Below are positions 8,610 to 16,741 of a DNA stretch of 49,037 nt, piece by piece. The stretch is from Herpetosiphonaceae bacterium (GTDB taxonomy: Bacteria; Chloroflexota; Chloroflexia; Chloroflexales; Kallotenuaceae): contig JACDGP010000029.1 of the NCBI GenBank assembly GCA_013821605.1, positions 1,352 to 50,388 of the forward strand, written 5' to 3'. Every line of letters begins with the position of its first letter. Position 1 is the first letter of the stretch. Both the position numbers and the translations under genes were made by a program. The notes beneath the pieces were generated by a model, which saw only the letters and a program-made list of their open reading frames with translations, was not told where the DNA came from and searched no databases.

Positions 8610-8638
8610 GGAGGTGGGCACCAAGCGCCCACCTCCTT
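8608..8638 (+). terminator. strong hairpin terminator, 12-bp stem
   Basis: AAGGAGGTGGGC (8608-8619) pairs perfectly with GCCCACCTCCTT (8627-8638) around a 7-nt loop. The stem begins inside the TAA stop codon of the CBS gene. No long T-run follows (TTGTTCC). It probably ends transcription from the CBS gene and, being symmetric, from the convergent regulator gene. The left arm is also a perfect Shine-Dalgarno sequence and the right arm equals the 16S rRNA tail. Confidence 0.7.
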
Positions 8639-8690
8639 GTTCCCCAGCACGACAGCCGAACCAATGACAAGCATGCTGGTTTATACACGG

Positions 8691-9476
8691 TCAAACGGCT
8701 GCAGGAGGTAGTGCGAGCATATAGCCGGTCCCGCGCACCGTGAGAATGTAGCGCGGATTCGATGGATCGAGCTCAATCTTCTGCCGGATATGATACATAT
8801 GCGGCTTGATCAGCTCCGATGCCTCAAGCGCCTGCGCCGTATAGCCCTGCGCACACTGGACGATCTGGCTGTATGTCATCACCTGACCCACCTGCTGCGC
8901 TAAGCATAGCAGGATACGGAACTCGGTCGGTGTGAAGGACAGCATTTGATCGCCCCTACGTACCGTTTGGTTCCAGGTTGAAACCTGTAAGTCCCCGACC
9001 TCCAGCCATTTCTCGCTGGAGGCTTGCGGCTGATCAACACCGCCGAGGTCGGCAAAGACACCCTGGAGCGCAGTCATCACCCGCTGCTTGCGACGTGCTT
9101 CGGTCTGTGCTTCGAGGGCTGCCGCGACGCGTGCCAGCACATCCTGCGGGCTCGAGGTCTTGAGCAAATAATCGAAGACGCCAACATGAATGCCTTCTAA
9201 CGCGCTATCGAGTGAGCCATGACCCGTCAGGACAATAATCGCAGCGTCCGGCTGGAGTTCCCGTGCGCGTCTGGCAACGTCGATGCCACTAAGGCCGGGC
9301 ATCTTTAGGTCCAGCAGCAGCAGATCGAACGGCTGTTGGTGGACCAACGCCAAAGCAGCCTCGCCATTTTCAACGGCTGTGACTGCATAGCCCCGCCGAC
9401 GCAGGATAGCACTCATCGTCATCCGAATCGGTTCTTCATCATCCGCCATCAGAATCCTGGCTGGTGGCTGCTCCAT
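8691..9476 (-). CDS. OmpR/PhoB-family response regulator
   Basis: Transcription factor of a two-component system, 261 residues from ATG 9476. The receiver domain has the acidic pair Asp12/Asp13, phosphoacceptor Asp56 in LLLLDLKMPG, Thr84 and Lys106. A linker with arginine-rich helix follows, then a winged-helix DNA-binding domain (about 160-255) with the SFTPTEFRILLCL and VRGTGYML signatures. An upstream GTG at 9491 exists, but the GAAGGAG ribosome-binding site lies between the two codons, so ATG is preferred. It follows the histidine kinase gene by 20 bp in the same direction, so the two form one unit. The wHTH linker is longer than in typical PhoB proteins. Confidence 0.93.
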   Translation of the reverse strand: MEQPPARILMADDEEPIRMTMSAILRRRGYAVTAVENGEAALALVHQQPFDLLLLDLKMPGLSGIDVARRARELQPDAAIIVLTGHGSLDSALEGIHVGVFDYLLKTSSPQDVLARVAAALEAQTEARRKQRVMTALQGVFADLGGVDQPQASSEKWLEVGDLQVSTWNQTVRRGDQMLSFTPTEFRILLCLAQQVGQVMTYSQIVQCAQGYTAQALEASELIKPHMYHIRQKIELDPSNPRYILTVRGTGYMLALPPAAV

Positions 9477-9496
9477 CCTTGCTCCTTCCACATGAT

Positions 9497-11332
9497 CTAT
9501 GTCCCGGCTCCGCCATAGGGCAGGACAATCCGAAAGGTCGTTCCTCGTCCAACCATGCTCTCGACCTCAATCTGGCCCCCATGCTGGGTGACGATGTGGG
9601 CGCTGATCGAAAGGCCAAGACCGGTCCCGTTTGGCTTATTGGTGAAGAACGGTTCGAACAACCGCTCGCGAAGCTCCTCTGGAATACCGATGCCGGTGTC
9701 CTGAATTTCGATCAGGGCGACGGTTGGACCTGCCTCGGTCCGCACCGTCAGTGTCCCTCCTTCCGGCATGGCGTCGATCGCATTTAAGACGATATTCAAG
9801 AACACCTGGCGCAGTTGATCAGCATTCCCCATAATTGGTCGGAGGTCGTTGGCCGGCACAAAGACCATCGCCATCCTGCCTTGAGGGACATTAAGTTCCG
9901 CCAAAGCGAGGGTGTCTTCCAGCAACTGGTTGATGTTGCATCGACCAACTTCACCACGTGTCGGGCGATAAAAATCGCGCATCCGTTCAATGATTCTGGC
10001 GATGCGGGCGAGTTGTTCACTCGCCATCGTCAGATATGGCCCCGAACGAAGCTCCTCTGGCAGATCTTCTTCTAACAGATAGAGCGCGTTACGTGCCGCA
10101 TACAGCGGATTATTTATTTCGTGGGCGATCGAGGCAGCGAGTTGTCCGACTGCTGCAAGGCGTGCTGCCTGGAGCATGCCTGATTCGGCTTCGCTCAAGC
10201 GCGCTTCCATTGAATGACGCTGTGCTTCCAAATTGGCCAGCTGCGTTGACATACGTGCTGCCATGTGCTGTCGCTGTTCCTCAAGGACGGCGGTGGCCGT
10301 AAGGTTCGCGATTCCTTCGAGTGTCGCTTGCTCTTCCACGGCGAATGAGCCCTCGTCTCCTTGACGCAGCAGCACTAACACGCCGACGGCTTGCTGCTGG
10401 ACGACCAGCGGTAAGGCTATGGCCCCAGTAAATGGCGCTTCTATGCTATCAAGGTCTCCGACAGGGCGCGTTTGTTCATCACCGCTCATTGCCACCAGTG
10501 CTTCCCATTCCGCCCGCGAATTCGTGCGTTGCGTCTGGCGCGACGTATGGGCCAGCCCAACCAGTCCGACGTCATGCGGGATGCTTATAGCTGGTAGCTT
10601 TGTAAAACCGTAGCTTGCGCGTACGACCAAGCGCTGGTCGTCGCCCTGCACCAGATAGATCACACCACACTGAGCTTCCGGTAAGACATCTGACGCGTGG
10701 TGGAGAGCTTCCCTCAGGACGGCTTCAAGCGAATGCATGCCTAACAGCTCCCGGCTAAAGGCAAGCAGCGAGTTGAGGTGAGCGGTGCGAGACTGCACTT
10801 GCTGCTCGAGTTCGGCTGCGGTACGTGAGCGTTCTGCCTCAATCAAGGCAGCCAGCTGCGCTCGCACTGCTTCTCCACGCTTACGTTCGGTGATGTCGCG
10901 TAAAATAACGGTGAAAACGATATCGCCATGGCGCTCAAGCTTGGAGATCGATGCCTCGGCCGGAAACTCCTCGCCATCCCGTCGCCGGCCAAAAATTTCC
11001 CTGCGCTTGCCCATGATTCGTGCAACTTCGGGTGCCTGAGCAAAGTCGAGCATATGCTGGATATGTATAGCCCGGAAGCGAGTTGGCAAAAGAATACTAA
11101 GTGGCTTTCCCAGCACCTCTTCAGCCGAGTAACCAAAGATTTTTTCGGCTCCCTGGTTAAAGATCTGGACGTGCTGTGTCTCGTTGACCGAAATAATGGC
11201 ATCCTCGGCGATCGCCAGCACCTCGGCGAGCCATGCAGGAGAGGCCTGCAGAGGTTCAGGCTCCCGCTCACCTTGAATGAAGGCGACTGCGGCAGTTGGC
11301 TGGCCGCCCGGAACATTCTGTGGCTGTTGCAT
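9497..11332 (-). CDS. PAS-GAF sensor histidine kinase
   Basis: Soluble-looking sensor kinase of 611 residues (ATG 11332). Order: PAS domain (about 32-150), coiled-coil helix (150-190), GAF domain (about 195-350), second coiled coil, HisKA with phospho-acceptor His404 in AHEINNP, then the ATPase with N-box Asn513/Asn517, DTGIGIP (545-551) and GLGLS (571-575). No transmembrane segments were found, so it should sense a cytoplasmic signal such as redox, gas or small molecule through PAS/GAF; no heme- or flavin-ligand residue can be assigned with confidence. An in-frame TTG 18 bases upstream is a weaker start. It pairs with the regulator 20 bp downstream, and the multicopper oxidase lies 124 bp upstream on the same strand. 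Confidence 0.93.
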   Translation of the reverse strand: MQQPQNVPGGQPTAAVAFIQGEREPEPLQASPAWLAEVLAIAEDAIISVNETQHVQIFNQGAEKIFGYSAEEVLGKPLSILLPTRFRAIHIQHMLDFAQAPEVARIMGKRREIFGRRRDGEEFPAEASISKLERHGDIVFTVILRDITERKRGEAVRAQLAALIEAERSRTAAELEQQVQSRTAHLNSLLAFSRELLGMHSLEAVLREALHHASDVLPEAQCGVIYLVQGDDQRLVVRASYGFTKLPAISIPHDVGLVGLAHTSRQTQRTNSRAEWEALVAMSGDEQTRPVGDLDSIEAPFTGAIALPLVVQQQAVGVLVLLRQGDEGSFAVEEQATLEGIANLTATAVLEEQRQHMAARMSTQLANLEAQRHSMEARLSEAESGMLQAARLAAVGQLAASIAHEINNPLYAARNALYLLEEDLPEELRSGPYLTMASEQLARIARIIERMRDFYRPTRGEVGRCNINQLLEDTLALAELNVPQGRMAMVFVPANDLRPIMGNADQLRQVFLNIVLNAIDAMPEGGTLTVRTEAGPTVALIEIQDTGIGIPEELRERLFEPFFTNKPNGTGLGLSISAHIVTQHGGQIEVESMVGRGTTFRIVLPYGGAGT

Positions 11333-11456
11333 GGTTAACCTTGGAGGCAAAGATTGTCTGTTGAGTCTTGCCCCAATGATACCATGCGAGGTACCAACTC
11401 GGCATCTCCTTTCCTGCCTTTGCTGCCGTACGTACCTGCTCCAGCGACCTACGTAA

Positions 11457-12521
11457 TTACTTTACAATCAGCGCAGTAACCATGCCAAACATGCCTTGTT
11501 CCGACTCGGCGTGACCCAGAATGTGGCAGTGGAATGCCCATATGCCTGGGTCAGTGCAGTCCACAATCACGTCCCATCGTTCGCCCGGTGCGATATTCAC
11601 GGTGTCATTCATGTAGGGCTGTGGCAGGTTCCAGCCATCTTTGGCGAAGGTCAGTTGCGGCAAGCCATGCAAGTGCATCGGGTGGATCATCTGGCCTTCA
11701 TTCATATAGCGAATGCGGATTTTCTCGCCCACCGTGGCCGTGAGGGGCTGCGTGGCCGGGAAGCTTTTGCCGTTCAGCGTGAAACCGCCCAACTGGTCGT
11801 TCAGGATCAAGGTGTAGTCGTGATCATAGGCTGGGTCTTTGCTGCGGTCTTTGGGTTCGATAATGAATGCCCCCAACATCCCCTTGCCGACCTGGATGGT
11901 CGAGTTGTAATGGGCGTGATACATATGAGAGCCAGGGTTCTTGACCGTGAATTCGTAGGTAAAGGTCGAGCCGGGCGTAATCGGGTCCTGCGTTAGGCCG
12001 GGGACCCCATCCATGTTGTTGGGAACCATGACACCATGCCAATGCACAGCAGTGCTTTCAGGGAGTTGATTGTGCACTACCACCCGCACTTTGTCGCCTT
12101 CGGTCACCCGAATCTCGGGACCCGGCACCTGGTTATTATAGGCCCATGCCTCGGCCATCTTGCCCGGCGTCACTTCCCATTGAATGACTTTTGCGGTTAA
12201 TTCGAAGACCTTGACGCCATTTTCAAGGTGGGGCTGGAGGGGCTGGTTGCCGTAGGCTGCGGTTTTGGCAGGAAAGGCTTTGATGCCGTCCATATGCATG
12301 CGGTCCATTGCCTGCCAATCGACGCCGGCGGTTGCCGTGGCTGATGCTGAAGACATGTCCGCCATTTGGGCCGCTGTGGTAGCAGATGCAGCGTTGCTGC
12401 AGGCAGTGATGATGCTGGCTGCCGCCGGGAGCGCAAGCCCGAGACCGAACAGTTTCAAAACATCGCGCCGGCTCCTGAGTGAGGCAGCGGGCTCAATGAG
12501 GGGTTGGTGAATGTCGTTCAC
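11457..12521 (-). CDS. two-domain multicopper oxidase, secreted lipoprotein
   Basis: Copper enzyme of 354 residues with two cupredoxin domains. The N-terminus has a twin-arginine motif (Arg18-Arg19, SRRDVLK) and hydrophobic stretch ending in a lipobox ITAC with Cys41, so it is probably Tat-exported and lipid-anchored outside the membrane. Copper motifs: HWH (160-162), HAH (202-204), HPMHLH with His280/283/285, and HCHILGH with His331, Cys332, His333, His337 and a later Met344. This pattern supplies a type 1 site in domain 2 and half-sites for the trinuclear cluster, as in trimeric small laccases. Substrate could be phenols, Cu(I) or other metals. GTG start with AAGGAG upstream. Confidence 0.92.
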   Translation of the reverse strand: MNDIHQPLIEPAASLRSRRDVLKLFGLGLALPAAASIITACSNAASATTAAQMADMSSASATATAGVDWQAMDRMHMDGIKAFPAKTAAYGNQPLQPHLENGVKVFELTAKVIQWEVTPGKMAEAWAYNNQVPGPEIRVTEGDKVRVVVHNQLPESTAVHWHGVMVPNNMDGVPGLTQDPITPGSTFTYEFTVKNPGSHMYHAHYNSTIQVGKGMLGAFIIEPKDRSKDPAYDHDYTLILNDQLGGFTLNGKSFPATQPLTATVGEKIRIRYMNEGQMIHPMHLHGLPQLTFAKDGWNLPQPYMNDTVNIAPGERWDVIVDCTDPGIWAFHCHILGHAESEQGMFGMVTALIVK

Positions 12522-12603
12522 GACAGATCGTCTCCTTCAGAACAAGCACGTTAGAACTGCTAGGAGTGTAGCAACCTGAATGCTGCCTGTAGGGAAAGGC
12601 TCC

Positions 12604-12617
12604 TTCACGACCGGTAA
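12604..12617 (-). promoter_or_regulatory. repeated promoter element, copy 5 (multicopper oxidase)
   Basis: Minus-strand TTACCGGTCGTGAA, 83 bp upstream of the oxidase GTG and reading toward it. Thirteen of its bases equal the usp copy at 4057-4069, although the two sites are 8.5 kb apart. Confidence 0.5.
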
Positions 12618-12831
12618 AGAAAGCACTACCTGCTGAAGCGTTCCTCAGGGTCCTTTTGTCGCCAATAAAGAAAATGGCCATCAAGGCGGATACCATATCA
12701 CTGTTGCACAGCTCTCGTTTCTTATCCCTTTCACAGTGAACTCTCAGCAAGTTTGGTATGTATTGTGTTTATGATTCTGTAAAAAGGGTGTGGTCACCGG
12801 GCAACAGCAAGGTCAAGGTGGTATCCTACAT

Positions 12832-12867
12832 ATAAGTAGACTAGCTTGAATAAGTAGACTAGCTTGA
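12832..12867 (+). repeat. tandem 18-bp direct repeat
   Basis: Two exact head-to-tail copies of ATAAGTAGACTAGCTTGA (12832-12849 and 12850-12867), about 55 bp before the protease gene. The rest of the 400-bp gap between the oxidase and protease genes shows only promoter element copy 5 and an AT-rich stretch near 12740-12780. The repeat could be a duplicated operator or a replication-slippage product. Confidence 0.85.
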
Positions 12868-12921
12868 AGCTGCGATAGCGCGGCAGCTAGGCATAGAGGT
12901 CCCTTTGCCACAGGGGTGGAA

Positions 12922-13767
12922 ATGAGCGTGAGTGTAGAATCTGATACGCGATCAGGGCGGTGGCGTGGACGTATGCAACGTCTGCGCACCCGCGCACCTG
13001 CCGTGGTGCTCTTCATCGCTGGCATGGTAGCCGCGCTCCTTGCACTTGTGCTGTACAGAATTCTTGTTCCCGCGCCTCAGCCACTGACAACGCAGCAGGT
13101 CAATGATGCTGTGGCCCATGCTATGGCGTCGGCTACACCACGGCCAGCCTTCTCCACACTCGTGTACCTGGCTATACGACCCTCGCTTGTGTTGGTCCAA
13201 ACTGAGGGCCGGAGCGTAAATGGTAAGCTGGACCATGGGCTGGGGAGTGGGGTCGTCATTGATGATCGGGGCGACATACTCACGAGCCTGCATGTTGTTA
13301 CCCAAACCAATGATATCGAAGTGACGTTCGCGGACGGTACGCAATCGAGCGCACAAGTCACTGTTAAGCAACCGGAGCATGATATTGCCGTATTGCGGGC
13401 ACGCCAGCCACCGGCACAACTGGTCCCGGCAACCCTTGGAAATCCGGGGGCCGTGCGCATAGGCGACGAAGCGCTGGTCGTCGGCAATCCTTTTGGGCTC
13501 TATGGCTCGATGAGTGCGGGTGTCATCTCGGGAATCGACCGTTCGTTTCAACCGCCGAACGGTGCTCCGACACTTCAGGGGTTATTTCAGTTTGATGCGG
13601 CTGTTAATCCCGGTAATTCGGGCGGACCATTGCTTAATCGCAACGGCGAGGTGATCGGGATCGTCACCGGACTGACCAATCCGGTCGATCAGAATTTCTT
13701 TGTCGGCATCGGCTTTGCGGTGCCAATCAATGTAGCGGGCGGTGCGGCGGGCTCACCGCCGGATTAA
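12922..13767 (+). CDS. membrane-anchored trypsin-like (HtrA-type) serine protease without PDZ
   Basis: Protein of 281 residues with a basic N-terminus, one membrane helix (about 27-49) and a trypsin-fold domain facing outward. Catalytic residues are His124 (SLHVV), Asp154 (EHDIAVL) and Ser233 in the HtrA-type GNSGGPL. The chain ends about 14 residues after the last strand (GFAVPIN), so the PDZ domains of DegP/DegS are missing. It either belongs to a short subfamily or has lost its C-terminus; no PDZ-like sequence follows in the next 50 bp. ATG 12922 is preferred over GTG 12916 because the G-rich ribosome-binding site (GGGGTGG) overlaps the latter. Likely role is envelope protein quality control or signal proteolysis. 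Confidence 0.85.
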   Translation: MSVSVESDTRSGRWRGRMQRLRTRAPAVVLFIAGMVAALLALVLYRILVPAPQPLTTQQVNDAVAHAMASATPRPAFSTLVYLAIRPSLVLVQTEGRSVNGKLDHGLGSGVVIDDRGDILTSLHVVTQTNDIEVTFADGTQSSAQVTVKQPEHDIAVLRARQPPAQLVPATLGNPGAVRIGDEALVVGNPFGLYGSMSAGVISGIDRSFQPPNGAPTLQGLFQFDAAVNPGNSGGPLLNRNGEVIGIVTGLTNPVDQNFFVGIGFAVPINVAGGAAGSPPD

Positions 13768-13818
13768 GCGCGGCACGGGCGGACGAGCACAGAGAGATGT
13801 AGGAAGCAGGAGAGGTTG

Positions 13819-14829
13819 ATGAGTCAATTCACGAAGCCCGCTAACAGAGCGCCGATGGAGCGCGTGCTGTACGAAGTGAAAAAGGTGATCGTTGGACAAG
13901 ATCATCTATTGGAGCGCTTAATCGTCGCACTGCTGGCGCGTGGACATATCCTGGTCGAAGGCGTGCCGGGCTTGGCGAAGACGATGGCGATCAAGACGCT
14001 GGCGGAGGTGATCGGCGGTGAATTCAAGCGCATCCAATTCACGCCCGATCTGGTGCCTGCCGATTTGATCGGTACGCGCATCTACAATCAAAAGACGGGC
14101 GAGTTCAACACATCGCTCGGACCAGTCTTTGCCAACCTGCTGCTAGCCGACGAAATCAACCGCGCCCCCGCCAAGGTGCAAAGCGCACTACTTGAGGTGA
14201 TGCAAGAGCGTCAGGTGACCATTGGGCGTGAAACCTTTAAGGTGCCGGCGCCGTTCTTGGTTCTGGCGACACAGAATCCGATCGAGACCGAGGGCACCTA
14301 TCCCCTACCTGAAGCCCAGGTTGATCGCTTTATGCTGAAGGTGCTGGTCGGGTATCCGCAGGCCACCGAGGAATTCGTGATTGTGGAGCGCATGACTGGC
14401 GTGCTGCAAGCGGCCCAACAGGTGCTGTCTGCCGAGCAGTTGCTCCAACTGCAGCAAGTGGTCGATAAGGTGTATGTCGACCCGGCCCTGATGGAGTACG
14501 CCGTACGGATCGTGACGGCGACACGGCAGCCAAAAGAGGTTGGCCTGCCAGAGCTGAGCCCCTATATCACGTTTGGGGCCAGTCCGCGCGCCTCGATTAA
14601 CTTGATCCTGACGGCACGCGCCCTGGCATTTGTACGTGGGCGTGATTATGCGTTGCCACAGGATGTGCTGGATATGGCACTTGACGTGATGCGCCACCGC
14701 TTGGTGCTGTCCTACGAGGCGCTTTCTGATAATGTGAGCAGCGACGATCTCTTGACCAAGATTTTTGAGCGTCTGCCGCTGCCAGTGGTACCACTACATG
14801 AACACACCAACGTCCGCGTTAACGCCTGA
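13819..14829 (+). CDS. MoxR-family AAA+ ATPase
   Basis: Cytoplasmic AAA+ chaperone-like ATPase of 336 residues. Walker A is GVPGLAKT (48-55), Walker B LLLADEIN with Asp111/Glu112, and sensor-1 Asn153 sits in ATQNPIE followed by the family motif EGTYPLPEAQ. MoxR proteins work with VWA-domain partners to mature or insert metal cofactors or to assemble membrane complexes. ATG 13819 follows AGGAGAGG; a TTG three bases earlier is an alternative. It opens a tightly packed plus-strand operon with the DUF58 and two VWA genes, the standard MoxR-DUF58-BatA-BatB order. Confidence 0.95.
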   Translation: MSQFTKPANRAPMERVLYEVKKVIVGQDHLLERLIVALLARGHILVEGVPGLAKTMAIKTLAEVIGGEFKRIQFTPDLVPADLIGTRIYNQKTGEFNTSLGPVFANLLLADEINRAPAKVQSALLEVMQERQVTIGRETFKVPAPFLVLATQNPIETEGTYPLPEAQVDRFMLKVLVGYPQATEEFVIVERMTGVLQAAQQVLSAEQLLQLQQVVDKVYVDPALMEYAVRIVTATRQPKEVGLPELSPYITFGASPRASINLILTARALAFVRGRDYALPQDVLDMALDVMRHRLVLSYEALSDNVSSDDLLTKIFERLPLPVVPLHEHTNVRVNA

Positions 14830-15697
14830 GCGCATTCTGCAGCGCCTTGATTGGCAGGTCATCCGCCGGCTGGACGGCTTGCTGCAAGGTGATTATCGTA
14901 GCTTGCTTTATGGCTACGGTGTAGATTTTGCCGATCTACGCGAATACCAACCGCCAGACGATATCCGCTATATTGATTGGAATGTTACCGCGCGGATGAC
15001 TGTGCCGTATGTGCGGCAGTATGTTGAAGATCGCGAAATCAGTGCGTGGTTTCTGCTGGATGTAAGTCCATCAATGGACTTTGGCACGGGCCAGAGTTTG
15101 AAGCGGACGGTGTTGGTTGATTTCGTTACCACAATCGCGCGGTTGCTGACGCGGCATGGCAATCGCGTCGGCGCAATCATGTATGGTAACCGCGTGGAGC
15201 GTACAATTCCCCCCCGGAGCGGTCAGATCCAGGTCTTGCGGCTGGTCAATGATTTGCTTAAGCAGCCGGTTGTGTCGAAGGCAGCTTTGACCGACTTGGC
15301 TCCGTTATTGCAAGCCGGCCTGCACTCGATTAAGCAACGTTCCTTGATCTTCATCATCTCGGATTTTATGAGTGCGCCGGGTTGGGAGCGCTCACTTAAC
15401 CTGCTTAATCAGCGGCATGAGGTGCTCGCGATCCGGTTGTGGGACCCGCGCGAAGTGGAACTGCCGGATGTGGGCCCGATCATCATGGAAGATGCCGAGA
15501 CTGGTGAGCAGCTCTACATAGACACCCATGATCGCCGCTTCCGCCAACGTTTTCAAGAGGTGGTGCAGCGGCGCGAAGCTGAATTGGACGAAGCGTTCAA
15601 ACGCTCTGGAGTCGATTCCTTGTTGCTCTCGACGGAAGATGATTTGGTCCGCGCCATCATGCGTTTTGCAATGCTCCGGCGGCAGCGTCGCAAGTAA
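14798..15697 (+). CDS. DUF58 / VWA-like protein
   Basis: DUF58 protein of 299 residues. The diagnostic motif REYQPPDD-IRYIDWN covers residues 48-62, followed by a VWA-like domain with a metal-site pattern D88-x-S90-x-S92. No membrane helix is visible, so it is probably cytoplasmic or peripheral. It is the expected partner of the MoxR ATPase. The chosen ATG lies inside the MoxR gene (32-nt overlap), as the frame has no better start near the MoxR stop codon. Its stop overlaps the next ATG in TAATG, implying translational coupling. Confidence 0.9.
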   Translation: MNTPTSALTPERILQRLDWQVIRRLDGLLQGDYRSLLYGYGVDFADLREYQPPDDIRYIDWNVTARMTVPYVRQYVEDREISAWFLLDVSPSMDFGTGQSLKRTVLVDFVTTIARLLTRHGNRVGAIMYGNRVERTIPPRSGQIQVLRLVNDLLKQPVVSKAALTDLAPLLQAGLHSIKQRSLIFIISDFMSAPGWERSLNLLNQRHEVLAIRLWDPREVELPDVGPIIMEDAETGEQLYIDTHDRRFRQRFQEVVQRREAELDEAFKRSGVDSLLLSTEDDLVRAIMRFAMLRRQRRK

Positions 15698-16710
15698 TGA
15701 GTTGGATTGTAGCAATGTCATTTATTTGGCCGGCCATGTTGGCCCTGCTGCTGTTACTGCCCGTGTTGGTCGTATTGTACCTGGAGGTGAACGGGCGGCG
15801 GCGGCAGCGGCTGGCGAGCTACGGTCGTCCCGGTGCCGGGCAAGCTACCGCGCGCCGCAACGTACGCGACCGCATTCCGCCCATACTGTTTTTAGCGGGA
15901 CTTGCGATCCTGATCGTTGCCCTCGCGCGCCCGCAGACCGCGATCAGCCTGCCACACATTGAGGGCACGGTCATCCTGGCGTTCGATGTGTCGGGCAGCA
16001 TGGCGGCCGACGACTTGAAGCCGACACGGATGGAGGCGGCGAAAGCAGCGGTGCGTGACTTTGTGCAGCGCGAGCCGTCAACGGTGCAGATAGGAGTTGT
16101 CGGCTTCAGTGATAGTGGCTTTGCGATGCAAGCGCCGACGAATGATCAGGCAACCATACTAGAGGCGATTAACCGGCTGACGCCGCAGCGCGGCACGTCG
16201 CTGGCACACGGTATTCAGGCTTCGCTTAATGCGATCAGTGCAGGTAGCGACGAAGAGGCAGCAATTGGGAGCAACTCGACGCCGACACCGACGCCAACAC
16301 CCGTGCCGAAAGGAACGTATACGTCGGCCGTCATTGTGCTGCTCAGCGATGGCGAGAATAACGAGTCGCCAAATCCCGTAGCCGCTGCCCAGACTGCGAC
16401 GGACCGCGGTGTACGCATCTATACGGTTGGCATTGGTAGCGCGGCTGGAACGACCTTGCATATCAATGGTTTTACTGTACATACACAACTCGACGAGGCG
16501 ACGCTGCAACAGATTTCGCAACTAACCGGCGGCACCTATTACAACGCTCAGAGCGAGCAAAGCTTGCGCACGATTTACGATCATCTCGACCCACAGTTGC
16601 GGATTAAACCGGAACAAACTGAAGTGACTGCGCTGTTTGCCGGCGTCGGCTTTTTGGTCTTGCTGATCGGCAGTGCATGTTCGCTCTGGTGGTTCAGCCG
16701 CGTGCCGTGA
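15697..16710 (+). CDS. VWA-domain membrane protein (BatA-like)
   Basis: BatA-type protein of 337 residues: two N-terminal membrane helices (about 10-28 and 62-78), an extracytoplasmic VWA domain with intact MIDAS D97-x-S99-x-S101, and a C-terminal helix (about 310-332). VWA domains bind Mg2+ and mediate protein contacts. A low-complexity Thr-Pro segment (TPTPTPTP-like, near residue 192) interrupts the domain. An internal ATG at 15715 is an alternative start, but the TAATG overlap with the previous gene favours 15697. Confidence 0.9.
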   Translation: MSWIVAMSFIWPAMLALLLLLPVLVVLYLEVNGRRRQRLASYGRPGAGQATARRNVRDRIPPILFLAGLAILIVALARPQTAISLPHIEGTVILAFDVSGSMAADDLKPTRMEAAKAAVRDFVQREPSTVQIGVVGFSDSGFAMQAPTNDQATILEAINRLTPQRGTSLAHGIQASLNAISAGSDEEAAIGSNSTPTPTPTPVPKGTYTSAVIVLLSDGENNESPNPVAAAQTATDRGVRIYTVGIGSAAGTTLHINGFTVHTQLDEATLQQISQLTGGTYYNAQSEQSLRTIYDHLDPQLRIKPEQTEVTALFAGVGFLVLLIGSACSLWWFSRVP

Positions 16711-16741
16711 TGAATGTAGCACGGTACATTGGAGGTAGACC

